A stretch of DNA of 64,000 bases from Leptospira kirschneri serovar Cynopteri str. 3522 CT (GTDB taxonomy: Bacteria > Spirochaetota > Leptospiria > Leptospirales > Leptospiraceae). Within the stretch, counting starts at the first letter, position 1; the number at the start of each line of letters is the position of its first letter. Under the pieces are notes generated by a model. It worked only from the letters and a program-made list of their open reading frames with translations, was not told the origin of the DNA and did no database searches. The stretch covers positions 248,001 through 312,000 of the forward strand of contig NZ_AHMN02000007.1 of the NCBI RefSeq assembly GCF_000243695.2, in the 5' to 3' direction. Positions 36,764 to 53,156 of the stretch are shown piece by piece. A program made the translations under genes and the position numbers.

Positions 36764-37753
36764 ATGTTTTTTAGAACAAGAACATTCTTTTTGGCACAAT
36801 TCTTGCTTTCATTTTTGGGGCTTGGTTTGTTCCATACGTTGTACGCTTCTGAAAATGATATTTTAGAAATTTCAGACATTCTTGTTCATCAAACGGAAGT
36901 GAATCGTGTTTTATCGGTTCCTGCTTCTAATTCACTCTCAGCTTTAGACCATGAGGATTTCTTTGTTTTGGATTTAGATACTGTTGGTGTAACAAAAAGT
37001 AATCATTCATCAAATTTGGCTCGCAAGAAAGTTTCTCCTTTAGATTTAAAAGATCAAGTATTTCCGATCTTAATTGAAAATCGGTTTTTACATTTAAACG
37101 GTTTTAATTTTGACATTCCTTTTTTCTTTTACTGGAGTTCACAAAATTTTATTTCTTCGGTAACAATTTTAGCAAAGAATTCAGTTTCGTTTTTAGAAAA
37201 AACAGATGTTTGTCTTTTTGTCTTAGATAGACGTCAGCTTTTTAATTCAAAAAATTGTATGTTCCTATTTTTACTTAAGAAAGATCCGTTTAATTCAAAA
37301 CTATTTATAGCACTTGAGGATTCTCTTTTGTATTTTATTGGATTAGAAAAAAATACAATGGCGTCGCAAAACAACGAGTTTCATTTAGCGCGAAACCGAA
37401 AATTTTTGACCGATTCTCACCTAAATTTAGATGTACAAGTGGAAAGGTTGAAGTCGTTTTTACTAAGGTCGGTGGAATTTGAGGAAAAACTTTCTGCTAC
37501 TAATTGGAAACAGAAGAATGAGCCATTTGTGTTTTGGCAGGCTGGGAGTAGGGTTTGTAATTTCATTGATCGTTTGTTTTGGAAGTTAAGAAATGATAAG
37601 GTTGTGTTGACGAAAGGATTTAAAACAAAGGTAATTTCTGTGAACGTTAAAGTTCCTCTCAATGTTCGATTATCTACTAACAAATCTATTTGTATTCAAA
37701 ATTCTGTTTTCCAATTCAATAATCTCTTCTATCAGAATTCTGTTGTCGGATAA
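36764..37753 (+). CDS. hypothetical secreted protein
   Basis: A 329-residue protein with a signal peptide (MFFRTRTFFLAQFLLSFLGL, then GLFHTLYAS) and no recognised domain afterwards. The mature part is rich in Phe, Leu, Asn and Ser with scattered Cys residues. It lies 80 bases after the preceding gene on the same strand in a strongly T-rich block. Function unknown. It could be periplasmic or surface exposed. Confidence 0.6.
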   Translation: MFFRTRTFFLAQFLLSFLGLGLFHTLYASENDILEISDILVHQTEVNRVLSVPASNSLSALDHEDFFVLDLDTVGVTKSNHSSNLARKKVSPLDLKDQVFPILIENRFLHLNGFNFDIPFFFYWSSQNFISSVTILAKNSVSFLEKTDVCLFVLDRRQLFNSKNCMFLFLLKKDPFNSKLFIALEDSLLYFIGLEKNTMASQNNEFHLARNRKFLTDSHLNLDVQVERLKSFLLRSVEFEEKLSATNWKQKNEPFVFWQAGSRVCNFIDRLFWKLRNDKVVLTKGFKTKVISVNVKVPLNVRLSTNKSICIQNSVFQFNNLFYQNSVVG

Positions 37754-37801
37754 AATTCTAAATTTGTTTGTTTTTCAAGCCACAGTTGAAAATCTTTGTT
37801 T

Positions 37802-38176
37802 ATGGCTTCCAAAGTGAAACGATCTTCTTTTCAGAAATTGCTAAACGCGATGAAAAAGATGTCTCTTGAAGTGAACGATTATGAGATTTGCAGACGTTTA
37901 GAAACGATTATGATGACGAGTAAAGAAGATCTAAGCCAAGTTGTTGTAAAATCTCTTTTGGACAATCCTTTGGACTTTGATCCAAAAACGTTGCCTGAAC
38001 CTTATGGACAGTATATTCGACATTTTGTATATATGGTTAAAAGAAATAAAAAACAAGGTATCGATACAAATTTTGATTCACCAATAAATAGTACTAAATC
38101 TTCTGAAAAACAAACAACCGAACTATTAAAAACACCTTTCAAAAAAGAAGGGTCTAAAAAAGCCTCAAAACGTTAA
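37802..38176 (+). CDS. small basic hypothetical protein
   Basis: A 124-residue soluble protein, Lys/Ser-rich at both ends (MASKVKRSSFQKLLNAMKKM at the start; KEGSKKASKR at the end). The middle part is helical with DYEICRRLETIMMTSKEDLSQ and KSLLDNPLDFDPKTLPEP. The ATG at 37802 is preferred to a TTG two codons earlier. Last gene of the rightward ORFan block 34.3-38.2 kb. No family recognised. Confidence 0.6.
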   Translation: MASKVKRSSFQKLLNAMKKMSLEVNDYEICRRLETIMMTSKEDLSQVVVKSLLDNPLDFDPKTLPEPYGQYIRHFVYMVKRNKKQGIDTNFDSPINSTKSSEKQTTELLKTPFKKEGSKKASKR

Positions 38177-38180
38177 AAAA

Positions 38181-38201
38181 GTCCTGTGCTGAGCACAGGA
38201 C
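38181..38201 (-). terminator. intrinsic terminator, best read leftward
   Basis: Stem GTCCTGTGC and GCACAGGAC (nine perfect pairs) with loop TGA. On the minus strand the hairpin is followed by TTTTTT; on the plus strand it is followed by AAAAAATAAAATTTT. It therefore suits leftward transcripts best, though it also sits just after the rightward gene ending at 38176. Confidence 0.65.
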
Positions 38202-38845
38202 AAAAAATAAAATTTTAAATGCCGAAAAAACGTCATTCAATGGCGAAAAATTTCTCAAAAAGAACCGCTTTTTATCAAAAGAGCCGTTTAGCGGGCAAAT
38301 AAATAAATGCCTAAAAGTAATCATGCGGCGTAGGCGGCATAAGGATAATATTGTATTTAAAAGTATAAAACAATTGAAGAATTATTAAAGGTAATAGGGA
38401 CTTCTGGAAAAATTGAATAGAAATAGAAATATAAAGATATTGAATTTATTTTCTGGCATTTCTGCCGACAGTGCCAAGCAAGTAGAAATAGAAAAGGAAA
38501 TATGTCACTTAAATAAATAAGTGACCAAAAGTAAGCAAAAATAGAAAATAAACGACTCAATTCTTAAAAAATTTGATATTATATTTGGGATTTGAGGTGA
38601 ACAAGCTGGGATTACTATAAATTTTTATGTAATAGGCCGAACATTCAAGCCTGTCTGTGGGCATTTTCAGATGATAAAATACTTCATGCAGCGGAATGGG
38701 TGAAATTTGCTCTAAAAATAAAAAGGAGAAGAACAAGAGAGACATGTCAATTTGTCATGAGCATGGGAAAAACATAGGAATGCAAAAACGGCAGAAAATG
38801 ATTTACGATCTGCGGGGTATTTAAGAGAATAGAAGCCAGAAATAT
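38202..38845. other. A-rich region without supported genes
   Basis: About 640 bases, A-rich on the plus strand in contrast to the T-rich block before it. Contains a dyad GTCACTTA-AATAAA-TAAGTGAC (38504-38525). Two overlapping low-complexity minus-strand frames (38357-38745) are not credited as genes but would be the only source for the leftward terminator at 38181. Confidence 0.4.
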
Positions 38846-39061
38846 ATGGCTGAAGTAATTAAATTACGGGTAAAATGCCACGCCTGTTCTTATATGATAG
38901 AGGGTTCCGCTAAATATGGAGCGGGTCATTATGTCCCAGAAGGGGTAAATTTTGAATTCGTAGCGATTGGAAAAATAGAAACTCCAAAAGGCAGAAGAGT
39001 GAAAGCTGAAATTTCAGCAATTTGTCCTAATTGCGGGGTTGCAAATAAATGGACGGTATAG
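38846..39061 (+). CDS. small zinc-ribbon-like protein
   Basis: A 71-residue protein with two Cys pairs, CHAC (residues 11-14) and CPNC (about 61-64), a spacing typical of a small zinc ribbon, with a basic strand-rich middle (KIETPKGRRVKAEIS). Such proteins are frequent in phages and mobile elements. No operon partner is adjacent. Coding status is supported by the ordered cysteines in an otherwise A/T-rich stretch. Confidence 0.6.
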   Translation: MAEVIKLRVKCHACSYMIEGSAKYGAGHYVPEGVNFEFVAIGKIETPKGRRVKAEISAICPNCGVANKWTV

Positions 39062-39475
39062 GATTGATTCAAATTATACGTATGATTAAAAATAATCTAT
39101 TTTATAATATATAAAATAATCAAAATGTAGATTTAAAATTAAGCAATTATGAATTTATAGATCTCCACTATTATTATGATTAATTTTGATTAAATGCTAC
39201 GATTTAATAGTCAGTAGAAAACAGTCATTCTATTAATCCTATCGGATTTATAAAAAACGGATACTAAGCCTGCTTGGCAGCCGAAAAGGTTTTGTTGGGG
39301 TCGAGGAAGTGGCTGGATTGGATTCGTTCAGATTTTCTTGATGTTGAGCTTGCGATAGCATTGGCGGGAGGTAAAAAGTAGTCCAACGAGCTATAATATT
39401 TGATTAAATTTAGTCAAATTTATTTATGATTAAATATAATCATAAATAAATGAATTAAAAAAAGCAAAAACTTAA
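39062..39475. repeat. A/T-rich dyad cluster with repeated TGATTAAA
   Basis: TGATTAAA or a close variant appears near 39082, 39178, 39188, 39401 and 39428. At 39418-39451 there is a perfect 15-base-arm dyad (ATTTATTTATGATTA and its complement) with a four-base loop AATA. Possible protein-binding array or element end. Confidence 0.55.
39274..39381 (+). CDS. possible 35-codon peptide or gene remnant
   Basis: TTG at 39274 opens a short frame ending KWLDWIRSDFLDVELAIALA and then GGKK before a stop at 39379. The stretch is richer in G than its surroundings and reads like a protein C terminus. It may be the tail of a deleted gene. Weak evidence. Confidence 0.2.
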   Translation: MAAEKVLLGSRKWLDWIRSDFLDVELAIALAGGKK

Positions 39476-39733
39476 AGTGAAATGTAAGAAAAAATTTTCT
39501 AGAAAAATAAATTCCCACAATTTTTTCATGAAATCGTGATTTATAGTAGTGCTACCCACATCTTAGAAATTGATCTGTAAGTAAGGCTCAGCCCAATTTT
39601 TTTACAAAAAAATGAATCATGAATTCCTAACACGAATTCGTGTTCAATAAATTTAAATTCTATAAAAGAATTTTGTTTCTTATCCATTCAAGTGAACGAA
39701 TATGTCCTTTTGCTAATGTTAGATGAAATTTTA

Positions 39734-40071
<338 letters not shown>

Positions 40072-40163
40072 ATATCGTAAGAACAGTTATTCTTAGCTAA
40101 ATCGTAATTGTTGAAAAACGGCTGAAGAATTTTCGTTTTACCCAAATTTAGGATACAACTTAG

Positions 40164-41582
40164 ATGAATTTTACTACTCCGCAATACTTTCTGTTTTTTG
40201 TAATCGTTTGTTGTATTCGATGGATTTTTACTTGGATCTTTCCGAAAAAAAAATCTATTGTTCTTTATTTTTTACTTTGTGTCAGTTATTTCTTTTATTT
40301 TTCCTGGGACTATCGATTTGGAACTTTGATTCTTTTTACTACGGTTTTGGATTATTCCGTGGGAATGGCTTTGAATTTTCAAGAAACACATTCAAAACGA
40401 AAACTTCTTCTTATTCTTTCCTTATTTGGAAATCTTTCCGTTTTAGGTTTTTTTAAATACTTTCATTTTTTTACTGATTCGTTTTTGATTTTGTTTCATT
40501 CTTTAGGCTGGGAGTTTTCCGCGCCGAGTTTAAAGGTAGTTTTACCGGTTGGGATTTCGTTTTATACGTTTCAATCGTTGAGTTATTCGATAGACGTTTA
40601 TAGAAAACAAATTCCGGCGGAAAAAAATTTTTTCCATTATGCGCTATTTCTTTCTTTTTTCCCTCAACTTGTCGCCGGTCCGATCGTTTCCGCGAGAATC
40701 CTTTTGCCTGCTTTGCGAAATATGTTTTCTTGGAAATACGTTCCTATTCGAGAAGGACTTTGGTTGATTCTTTCGGGTCTTGTAAAGAAGGCTGTGATAG
40801 CGGATAGAATCTCCACCATTTCCGACTTCGTTTATCAATTTCCGGAATCGGTTTCCACTCTCTTGGCTTGGATGGGAGTTGTCTCTTATTCTATTCAGAT
40901 CTACTGCGATTTTTCCGGTTATACGGACATCGCGATCGGTTCGGCTCTTCTGTTAGGTGTTCGTTTACCTGAAAATTTTAAACTTCCTTACACCGCCACG
41001 AGCTTTTCGGATTTTTGGAGGAGATGGCATATTTCTCTTTCAGGTTGGCTTAGAGAATATCTTTACATTCCTCTCGGAGGAAATCGTATCTCGAATCTTA
41101 TTACGTATCGAAATCTTTTGATTACTATGATTTTGGGCGGACTCTGGCACGGTGCGAGTTGGAATTTTATAGTCTGGGGTTTTTTACATGGAGTTTTTCT
41201 TATTTTGGAAAAATGTGTGCAAGACTTGATTGATCTTTCTTGGAAAGAAGATTCTTTTTTAATCCGCGGTATCAAATTAGTATATCAGATTTTTGTGATT
41301 CTTTCCATTTGTTTGATTTGGATCTTTTTTAGATCAAAAACTTTTTCTGGATCGATTGAACTTTTGAAAACTCTATTTTCATTTCGTGGTGGTATTGAAC
41401 CCACTTATACCATGCAGAATCAGTTTTTGACAATTTTTTTCTTTGTGTTTTTGGCTACTTGGATTGGAAAAAAAGAGGAATTATACGGGGTTTTTTCTCG
41501 TTTTAGAGAGAACCTGTCTTGGGTTCTATTTTCTTTTGTAAGCGTTTTAGGTTTTATGATAGCTGTGGTTTTAACCGCGGAA

Positions 41583-41612
<30 letters not shown>
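40164..41612 (+). CDS. MBOAT family O-acyltransferase (AlgI/DltB-like)
   Basis: A 482-residue polytopic membrane acyltransferase of the MBOAT family, which moves acyl groups across the membrane for O-acylation of surface glycans. The signature [22 protein letters not shown] (shown split: [11 protein letters not shown] then [11 protein letters not shown]) is at about 277-298, and the catalytic-type His is in [13 protein letters not shown] (about 328-340). A GxS-containing partner gene follows at 43668, as in other Leptospira MBOAT loci, but a convergent gene lies between. Substrate unknown. Confidence 0.9.
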
Positions 41613-43205
<1,593 letters not shown>

Positions 43206-43667
43206 GTCAAGGGTAAAGCTAAAAAGAAGTTCCTGGACATAAAGTTTAATTCTAAGAATTTGTTGTTTTGCTGATCCTTATAAAATTAAGGATTGTGAAT
43301 TTTTATCTTAAACCCTGTTTGAGTAAAAATGTTAGATATTCTATTATATAGTTCCGAATAGTAAAATTTTATAAAGTGATGCAAAGTTAATGCGGAATCG
43401 ATTGAATCTTTGAGCTAAGTTAGAATATTCCGATCTGTTGTGTTTGACACTGCTAGAGTTGTTGAAAAATTCTATAGCAGCGATTAACAAAATTGCTTCA
43501 ATCGACCATTTCATGAAACAGTAACAAGATGGAGAATTCGTTTTTCAATAACTCAAGCAGAATGTTTCTTTATGAGTCGACATACGTTTTCACTTTATGA
43601 TGAAGATCGCCAAACAACACTTTTACGTAGAGATTTATAGGATTTTTTATAAAAAGGAAATTATACT
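43206..43667. other. 462-bp gap holding MITE-like copy 3
   Basis: Divergent-gene spacer. Contains the repeat at 43455-43555. The last 100 bases lead to the TTG start at 43668 and include AAAAGGAAATTATAC, a suitable ribosome binding site. Confidence 0.5.
43455..43555. repeat. MITE-like ~100-bp repeat, copy 3
   Basis: Starts AGAGTTGTTGAAAAATT, identical to copy 1, and ends TTTTTCAATAACTC, with two changes from the terminal inverted repeat. The interior AAAATTGCTTCAAT matches copies 1 and 4. Confidence 0.7.
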
Positions 43668-45260
43668 TTGGCTCAAATAAAAAATACGATTTTTAAAACG
43701 ACATCCAAACGAACCAACCACGGATTTATTTTAATCGTTGGGATGTTAATCTTATTTCTTTTGGATTTTTCTTTTTTCCGAGTTTTGATCTGGAAAGTTC
43801 CGAATGAATCTCCTTGGAGTTCCAATCACTTCTATAATTTTTTATACGAATATTTTTCTCTTCAACAAAAACAAAAAAGAAATTATAGAATTCTAATCGT
43901 AGGTTCTAGTATCGCTCATTATTCTTTTGATCGAGAAACCTTTGAGAAAGAGATTTTCGATAAATCCGGTAAAAATGTGGAAGTAGAATTTCTTTCCTAC
44001 GCGGGAATGACTCCTTTGGACGCTTGGCTTTGTCGTCAGAGAATCGTGGAGTTAAAACCAGATTTTGTAATTTTTCCGATTAACTTTATCGATTGGAGAT
44101 TGCACCGCGCGTATTCTCTAAACCCAGAGTATAAAAACGAAACGATCGATTCAAAAATTCTGCTTTTGGACGCGCTCGATTTTTTTGAAGCTCCTCAATC
44201 TAGATTTATCTTTCCTTTAGAAACTGCGATTGAATTTTTTTCGGAACTTGGTTTTGCAAAAACCAGCGAATACATTTCCGCGTTTCTTTTTGGTTTTTAT
44301 CGTTATAAAGATATTTTTTGGAAAAATCTTCGTTCTCTTTACGATCATCGTTACGGTAGAAACACTAGTTATCACGGATACAACGGAGTTCAAATTCCGG
44401 AAAGAGTAACTTCTTTGGGTTGGACCGGTAAGAAATTCTCTTTTATTCTTACAGAAAAAATGAAAACGGAAGGTTTTTTAGTTCAAATCGTACCTGAAAT
44501 TCTTTCATCCGGTCCTCTGAAAATCACATTCAAAAAAGAGAATAAAGTTCAGTCCTTCTCTTTTACGGAACCCGGTTGGAAGAAAATCATTTTGGATCAT
44601 TCCTTTGTGACTGAAAGTCCAAATTTATTAATTACTGCGGAACTTTCCTCCACCTGGATTCCCTTTTTTGCGTTAGGAGAAAACAAGGATTGGAATTACG
44701 ACCGGCTGGGGGTTCGGCTTCAACAAACCTTTGGAACCGAGGTTCCTAAAAACGGTATGCAGTATATCAGGGAGGAAAGGCTTGAAGACATTCGTTATTT
44801 ATATATGAGTGATCTAGAATATTCTAAATACTTTAATTTTAGATTGCTCGAAGATTTTGATCAACGACCCGGGATCGGTTACTTGATCGCACTTAAGGAC
44901 GCAAAACTTAGAATTCGAGAAGAGAATTTTGTTCCCGTTCTACACTTTCAATATTTGCGGAAATTTTCCGGCTTTTTAAAAGAGAATAAAATCCCTCTTT
45001 GGATCGTAAATAATCCTGAAAATCCGATCAGTTTGGATTGGTACGTAAAATCTAATTGGTATAAGGATCATCTTATATTTTTAAAAGGACTTTCGGGGGA
45101 TTTGGTTTTTTTCAGCGATTTAAAAGATTCTCTGTCTATGCAGGATTTTAGTGACTATCATCATTTTACATTTCCGGGTATGATGAAGATGAGTCCGATT
45201 TACGCGAACGAATTTGTCAAAATTTCTGAAAGACAGAGTATGAATCTTTTAAAACCATGA
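43668..45260 (+). CDS. SGNH-like/DUF1574-type membrane-anchored protein, MBOAT partner
   Basis: A 530-residue protein with one N-terminal transmembrane helix ([20 protein letters not shown], about 21-40) and an extracytoplasmic domain. The latter begins [14 protein letters not shown], a GxS nucleophile-type block, and ends with [11 protein letters not shown], a Asp-x-x-His-type block, together suggesting an SGNH-hydrolase fold used for O-acetyl transfer. Proteins of this type (DUF1574 in Leptospira) accompany MBOAT enzymes. The start is TTG at 43668 with AAAGGA nearby. It probably completes acyl transfer to a surface glycan. Confidence 0.75.
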   Translation: MAQIKNTIFKTTSKRTNHGFILIVGMLILFLLDFSFFRVLIWKVPNESPWSSNHFYNFLYEYFSLQQKQKRNYRILIVGSSIAHYSFDRETFEKEIFDKSGKNVEVEFLSYAGMTPLDAWLCRQRIVELKPDFVIFPINFIDWRLHRAYSLNPEYKNETIDSKILLLDALDFFEAPQSRFIFPLETAIEFFSELGFAKTSEYISAFLFGFYRYKDIFWKNLRSLYDHRYGRNTSYHGYNGVQIPERVTSLGWTGKKFSFILTEKMKTEGFLVQIVPEILSSGPLKITFKKENKVQSFSFTEPGWKKIILDHSFVTESPNLLITAELSSTWIPFFALGENKDWNYDRLGVRLQQTFGTEVPKNGMQYIREERLEDIRYLYMSDLEYSKYFNFRLLEDFDQRPGIGYLIALKDAKLRIREENFVPVLHFQYLRKFSGFLKENKIPLWIVNNPENPISLDWYVKSNWYKDHLIFLKGLSGDLVFFSDLKDSLSMQDFSDYHHFTFPGMMKMSPIYANEFVKISERQSMNLLKP

Positions 45261-45311
45261 TCTTATAAGCCGTATTTGGCGAATTACAGTTTGGAGGCGT
45301 TTCATTTTTCT

Positions 45312-46361
<1,050 letters not shown>

Positions 46362-46373
46362 TAATGTCATTCC

Positions 46374-48335
<1,962 letters not shown>

Positions 48336-48373
48336 ATTGTCCTAAGTTGTGCTCTCCCGAATAAAGGTATTTC

Positions 48374-49830
<1,457 letters not shown>

Positions 49831-49834
<4 letters not shown>

Positions 49835-50229
49835 AATTGAGTATCTCACTGATTTTATCCTCCTTATTTTTAAACTGTTGTCTACAAAATCGAAAACCTT
49901 TTGATTTTCAACATGCCAATATCAAATCAGTAATATTTCGTAATCATCAATTTGAATTTCGTAAAAACTTAAAAACGGAATCTGAGATTGCAGAATTTAA
50001 AAGCCTTGAGATGGTTACCGAAATTCCTCAAAACTATGGGGAGAATTGGACACACAAGATTGACATTGAAGCAGCAGACGACGATCGCAGAGTTTATAGT
50101 GGTAGATGGCTTTATGATTCTCATGAAGGTAGTTTCGCACATCTCAATTATGAATTAAAACCACGGTTTCAGTTAAAAAACTATAGAGAATTTAATGAAT
50201 ATTTAATCAGAATAGGCGTTGTACCATAA
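49831..50229 (+). CDS. small putative lipoprotein
   Basis: A 132-residue protein with an N-terminal [20 protein letters not shown], where LFLNC is lipobox-like, followed by charged soluble sequence. The TTG start overlaps the pyk stop as TTGA, indicating coupled translation. No family recognised. Likely anchored to the inner or outer membrane. Its codon use is more A/T-rich than pyk. Confidence 0.6.
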
Positions 50230-50979
50230 AATTGTTCACGTTTTATATATATTAAAAAAATTTAATATATAGATTCTTATATAAATCATTTCCCGATCTT
50301 AAATTTATAACTGAGTTTAAAGTCATTTACAATGTTATCTTAAAGTTAGTTTGATCGATTTTTGTGAAGTATAGACAAGAATGTTGCCAGTAAATTAACG
50401 TGAGTTCGATGTAAGAAAATCCGTTTTATCTTTAGGTCAATTTTTTTGTAAAAAAATAAATGTGGGAACTCTCACAAATCGTGGATCTACAGTTAAACTT
50501 TGAAAATTGTGGGAACTACTATGAAATATCAAAAGAATCATCGATCCATTCGATTTTTGTACAAAACTGCTGTTTTTACGACCATCGTCAAAATTTAAAT
50601 CCCATTTTAATGTGAATTCGGCGCCAGAAAATATTTCCTAAAAGTAGTAGTTCCTACAATTTAGAATTTGTTCGTAAAATCGTGATTTGTGAGAGTTCCC
50701 ACATCATTTTACAGATGAACTTAAAAGTTTTGTAATAGTTCCCACACTTGAATACGACAGTTATAAACTTCTATTTTATAAATTGTGGTAGTTCCTACAG
50801 ATTAAGTCTCTTTTTATCTTTTTTGCGATTTTAAATCATACTTTTCCGAACGAAATTTTGCAGTAGCTCCCACTCGATCTATAAAGTTCAAGATTCTAAC
50901 TTTTTTCAGAATGATGGAGCTTCTTACATCGAACTCACGTTAAAATACAGTTGAAAACAAACGCGAGTAAAAACTGGAA
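50230..50979. other. 750-bp non-coding gap
   Basis: Occupied from 50395 to 50943 by a repeat element with perfect 23-bp terminal inverted repeats. The left 165 bases show nothing recognisable beyond A/T-rich sequence. Confidence 0.7.
50395..50943. repeat. 549-bp MITE-like element with perfect 23-bp terminal inverted repeats
   Basis: Left end 50395-50417 begins TTAACGTGAGTTCGATGTAA; right end 50921-50943 is its exact complement. The interior has no credible gene but carries about six copies of the GTGGGAACT-type short repeat, alternating in direction, and an internal diverged end (AATGTGAATTCGGCGCCAG near 50610). It may be a nested or composite element. Confidence 0.8.
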
Positions 50980-51420
50980 TTATCTCCAGTAAGAAAGAAT
51001 CATCGCAACTGCTTGAAGAGCGATTAAGTTATAACCAGCGCTGATGAAAAAAAATCTCCAGGATCTGCCTTCGAAAGCGACCACATTGAGGAAAACCGGA
51101 AAATAAAATCCAATCCAAGTATAAATTCCGGAATAGAATCCATATACCCAGGCGGCTTGATCTTCTCCTGCGTTCCAAGAAGAGGCTCTCCAGACGTTCG
51201 TAGTGTAAAACAAAACATAAGCGGTGCAAAATGCACCGATCACCATGATCCCCATCGCTTTCAATACTTCCTTTTGTTCTGGTTTGAAATCCAAAGGAAT
51301 ATTCATCTCTTTCCTCCAAGCCTTACCAAAAATCGGTCCGTACCAAAGGAATCCTATGATGACGTTGACAAAGACAGCAACTAACACCGCTAAAAAGTTG
51401 ATATGTAATTCTGGATGCAT
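50980..51420 (-). CDS. DUF1761 family membrane protein
   Basis: A 146-residue protein with four transmembrane segments. The N terminus INFLAVLVAVFVNVIIGFLW followed by YGPIFGKAWRKEMNIP is the typical DUF1761 opening. Function of the family is not known. The ATG at 51420 lies close to a GGAAG ribosome binding site. Monocistronic. Confidence 0.8.
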   Translation of the reverse strand: MHPELHINFLAVLVAVFVNVIIGFLWYGPIFGKAWRKEMNIPLDFKPEQKEVLKAMGIMVIGAFCTAYVLFYTTNVWRASSWNAGEDQAAWVYGFYSGIYTWIGFYFPVFLNVVAFEGRSWRFFFISAGYNLIALQAVAMILSYWR

Positions 51421-51846
51421 AATTATTCTTCCTTTTTAAAAAGGTATTCATAAAACGGAATGAAGCTAATGTCAAGTTCTTCTTTCGAAGAATCCAAATC
51501 AAAAAAAATTAGTTATTAATTTGTTCGTAAGCATCTATTCAAAAATCATAAGTTTTTTTAATTTAAAAAGATCCAAATACTTTTGTTTAGAAAATTAAAA
51601 TTATCTAATGCTTTTCGCCATAGTTTATAGGATATGATTTAAATTTACATCGAAAAATCTTAATTGTCCTTTGCAAGGAATCGGAAAAACAGTATTGGAT
51701 CTCGCAAAGCATAACCATATTTGCCAATGAAAAATTTTAACTTAGATTCCAGTTACGCATCCGGAAAGGATAGAATATACATCTTCGAAGATTGTTTTTT
51801 TGACTGCTTTAGAAACGTAGTGTGAACATATCTGGGAAGTCGAACG
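51421..51846. other. 426-bp non-coding gap
   Basis: No gene, repeat family member or strong dyad noticed. A/T-rich. Confidence 0.5.
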
Positions 51847-52314
51847 TTATGATTGTTTTAAGCGTTTTTTATAATAGATTAAAAAAAGAAATATCGCGAT
51901 ACCATAACAAGGAATAGCCCAAGCAATCCATAACAATCTTAAATGCCACATTTGGATTCCATCGAACAAATAACCTCCGCATTCATAATCGACATATAGA
52001 TTATGAAAGGGTATAACAGGAACAAAATAAGTCAGCACATCGGCGGCATGATAAAATTGTTCCCTTAAAAAAATATACCACAAAGAATTTCCTAACGCGC
52101 CAATTATGAAAAGCAAAAGTAAAAATTGGAAAATACTTTGTAATTTAGACATTAAATTAACTCTACTCCAGTGAAACAGAAAGGCAAATCCTGTTATGGT
52201 AAGGGAACTTACTATAAAAACGACTGCGAAAGAAATTCCTCCAAAAATGATATAAAAAAATAATTCTATGAACTGTTGCAAAAGAGTATCAATTAAAGTA
52301 TTCATATAAAGCAT
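51847..52314 (-). CDS. hypothetical four-helix membrane protein
   Basis: A 155-residue protein with four hydrophobic helices (ELFFYIIFGGISFAVVFIVS, then AFLFHW, LQSIFQFLLLLFIIGALG, and LLWIAWAIPCYGIAIFLFLI) and a basic C terminus (YYKKRLKQS). The loop between helices three and four holds DYECGGYLFDGIQMW. No family recognised. The start may be ATG 52314 or 52305. Confidence 0.6.
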   Translation of the reverse strand: MLYMNTLIDTLLQQFIELFFYIIFGGISFAVVFIVSSLTITGFAFLFHWSRVNLMSKLQSIFQFLLLLFIIGALGNSLWYIFLREQFYHAADVLTYFVPVIPFHNLYVDYECGGYLFDGIQMWHLRLLWIAWAIPCYGIAIFLFLIYYKKRLKQS

Positions 52315-52508
52315 TTAATAAGTTGATTGAATCCTATACAATTAATTGGCGTCATGAATTTCCAAACTTTGTATTTTCATTATATAATCTCAAATACTTA
52401 TCCGGAATCGTATTAAAGTTATTGAAATTTATTTTCTTCCGTTTTGTCATTAAAACAAATGGAAAAAATCGTTTGTAGATATGGATTTTTTTAACTCTAT
52501 TCAAAAAA

Positions 52509-52769
52509 TCAAATGTCTTCCGAAGAACCCACGTTATCCGAAACTTTTAAAAAAGACTGAAGAAATTCTCCCATCCCTAACTTTTCGAGTGCGTCTAAAA
52601 CCATACTAGTATAGTTGATTGAAGATTGGAACTTTTCGAACTCCAAACGCACTCTAAGTTTCTGGATATGTAGATAGAGTTTCAATTCTTCTAAGCTCAT
52701 ATCGGAAGGATTTTTTCCGAGAAATTGATCACTTCCTTCAAATGGATTTAGATCCGGAAATTCTTTCAT
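52509..52769 (-). CDS. small helical protein, third gene of a YqjD/YqjE-like operon
   Basis: An 86-residue soluble protein, acidic at both ends, with a helical centre LEELKLYLHIQKLRVRLEFE. It overlaps the YqjE-like gene by 4 bases (ATGA). It takes the place of yqjK in the enterobacterial yqjD-yqjE-yqjK order but shows no clear similarity. Function unknown. Confidence 0.6.
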   Translation of the reverse strand: MKEFPDLNPFEGSDQFLGKNPSDMSLEELKLYLHIQKLRVRLEFEKFQSSINYTSMVLDALEKLGMGEFLQSFLKVSDNVGSSEDI

Positions 52770-53140
52770 GATCGATCCTTTATCTTAAAAGAAGAGGCTG
52801 AGAGCCAAAGAAAGAAAAGAGAGAGAAAAAAACTCACAGCACCAACACCTAAGCTGGAGAGTAGAAGGTCTCCTCCTGAGATTCTATGTAAAAAGACAAA
52901 GAAGGCTCCTAAAAAACCTAAAGAGCCAAACGCAAGAAAGAGGAATCCGATCTTCAAAAAAATGTAGGCTTGAATTCCCGCTTGAAATCTTTTCGTTAAG
53001 AATTTTTGTCCATAAAGAAGAAGGGTTTGGAAGTATTCCAAAATGGAATCTACCAAAGCGAGAAAATGCGATTTGAGGTCGTTTCCTCTTTTCGTGTTAT
53101 ACGATTCCTCTGTGGAATCTGATTTTCTTTTTTTTGCCAT
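52766..53140 (-). CDS. YqjE-like (phage-holin-superfamily) membrane protein
   Basis: A 124-residue protein: a basic N terminus (MAKKRKSDSTEESYNTKRGN), an amphipathic stretch, then two transmembrane helices (IFLKIGFLFLAFGSLGFLGA and LLLSSLGVGAVSFFLSLFFL). This matches the YqjE/phage-holin 3_6 architecture. It sits 16 bases after a YqjD-like gene and overlaps the next gene. A membrane-associated stress role is inferred from YqjD/E context. Confidence 0.65.
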   Translation of the reverse strand: MAKKRKSDSTEESYNTKRGNDLKSHFLALVDSILEYFQTLLLYGQKFLTKRFQAGIQAYIFLKIGFLFLAFGSLGFLGAFFVFLHRISGGDLLLSSLGVGAVSFFLSLFFLWLSASSFKIKDRS

Positions 53141-53156
53141 TGATTGAAACGGTATT

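Noticed and set aside
38357..38745. Two overlapping leftward frames rich in Phe/Tyr/Ser
   Set aside because: Composition is what A/T-rich DNA gives by chance; only the leftward terminator at 38181 argues for them.
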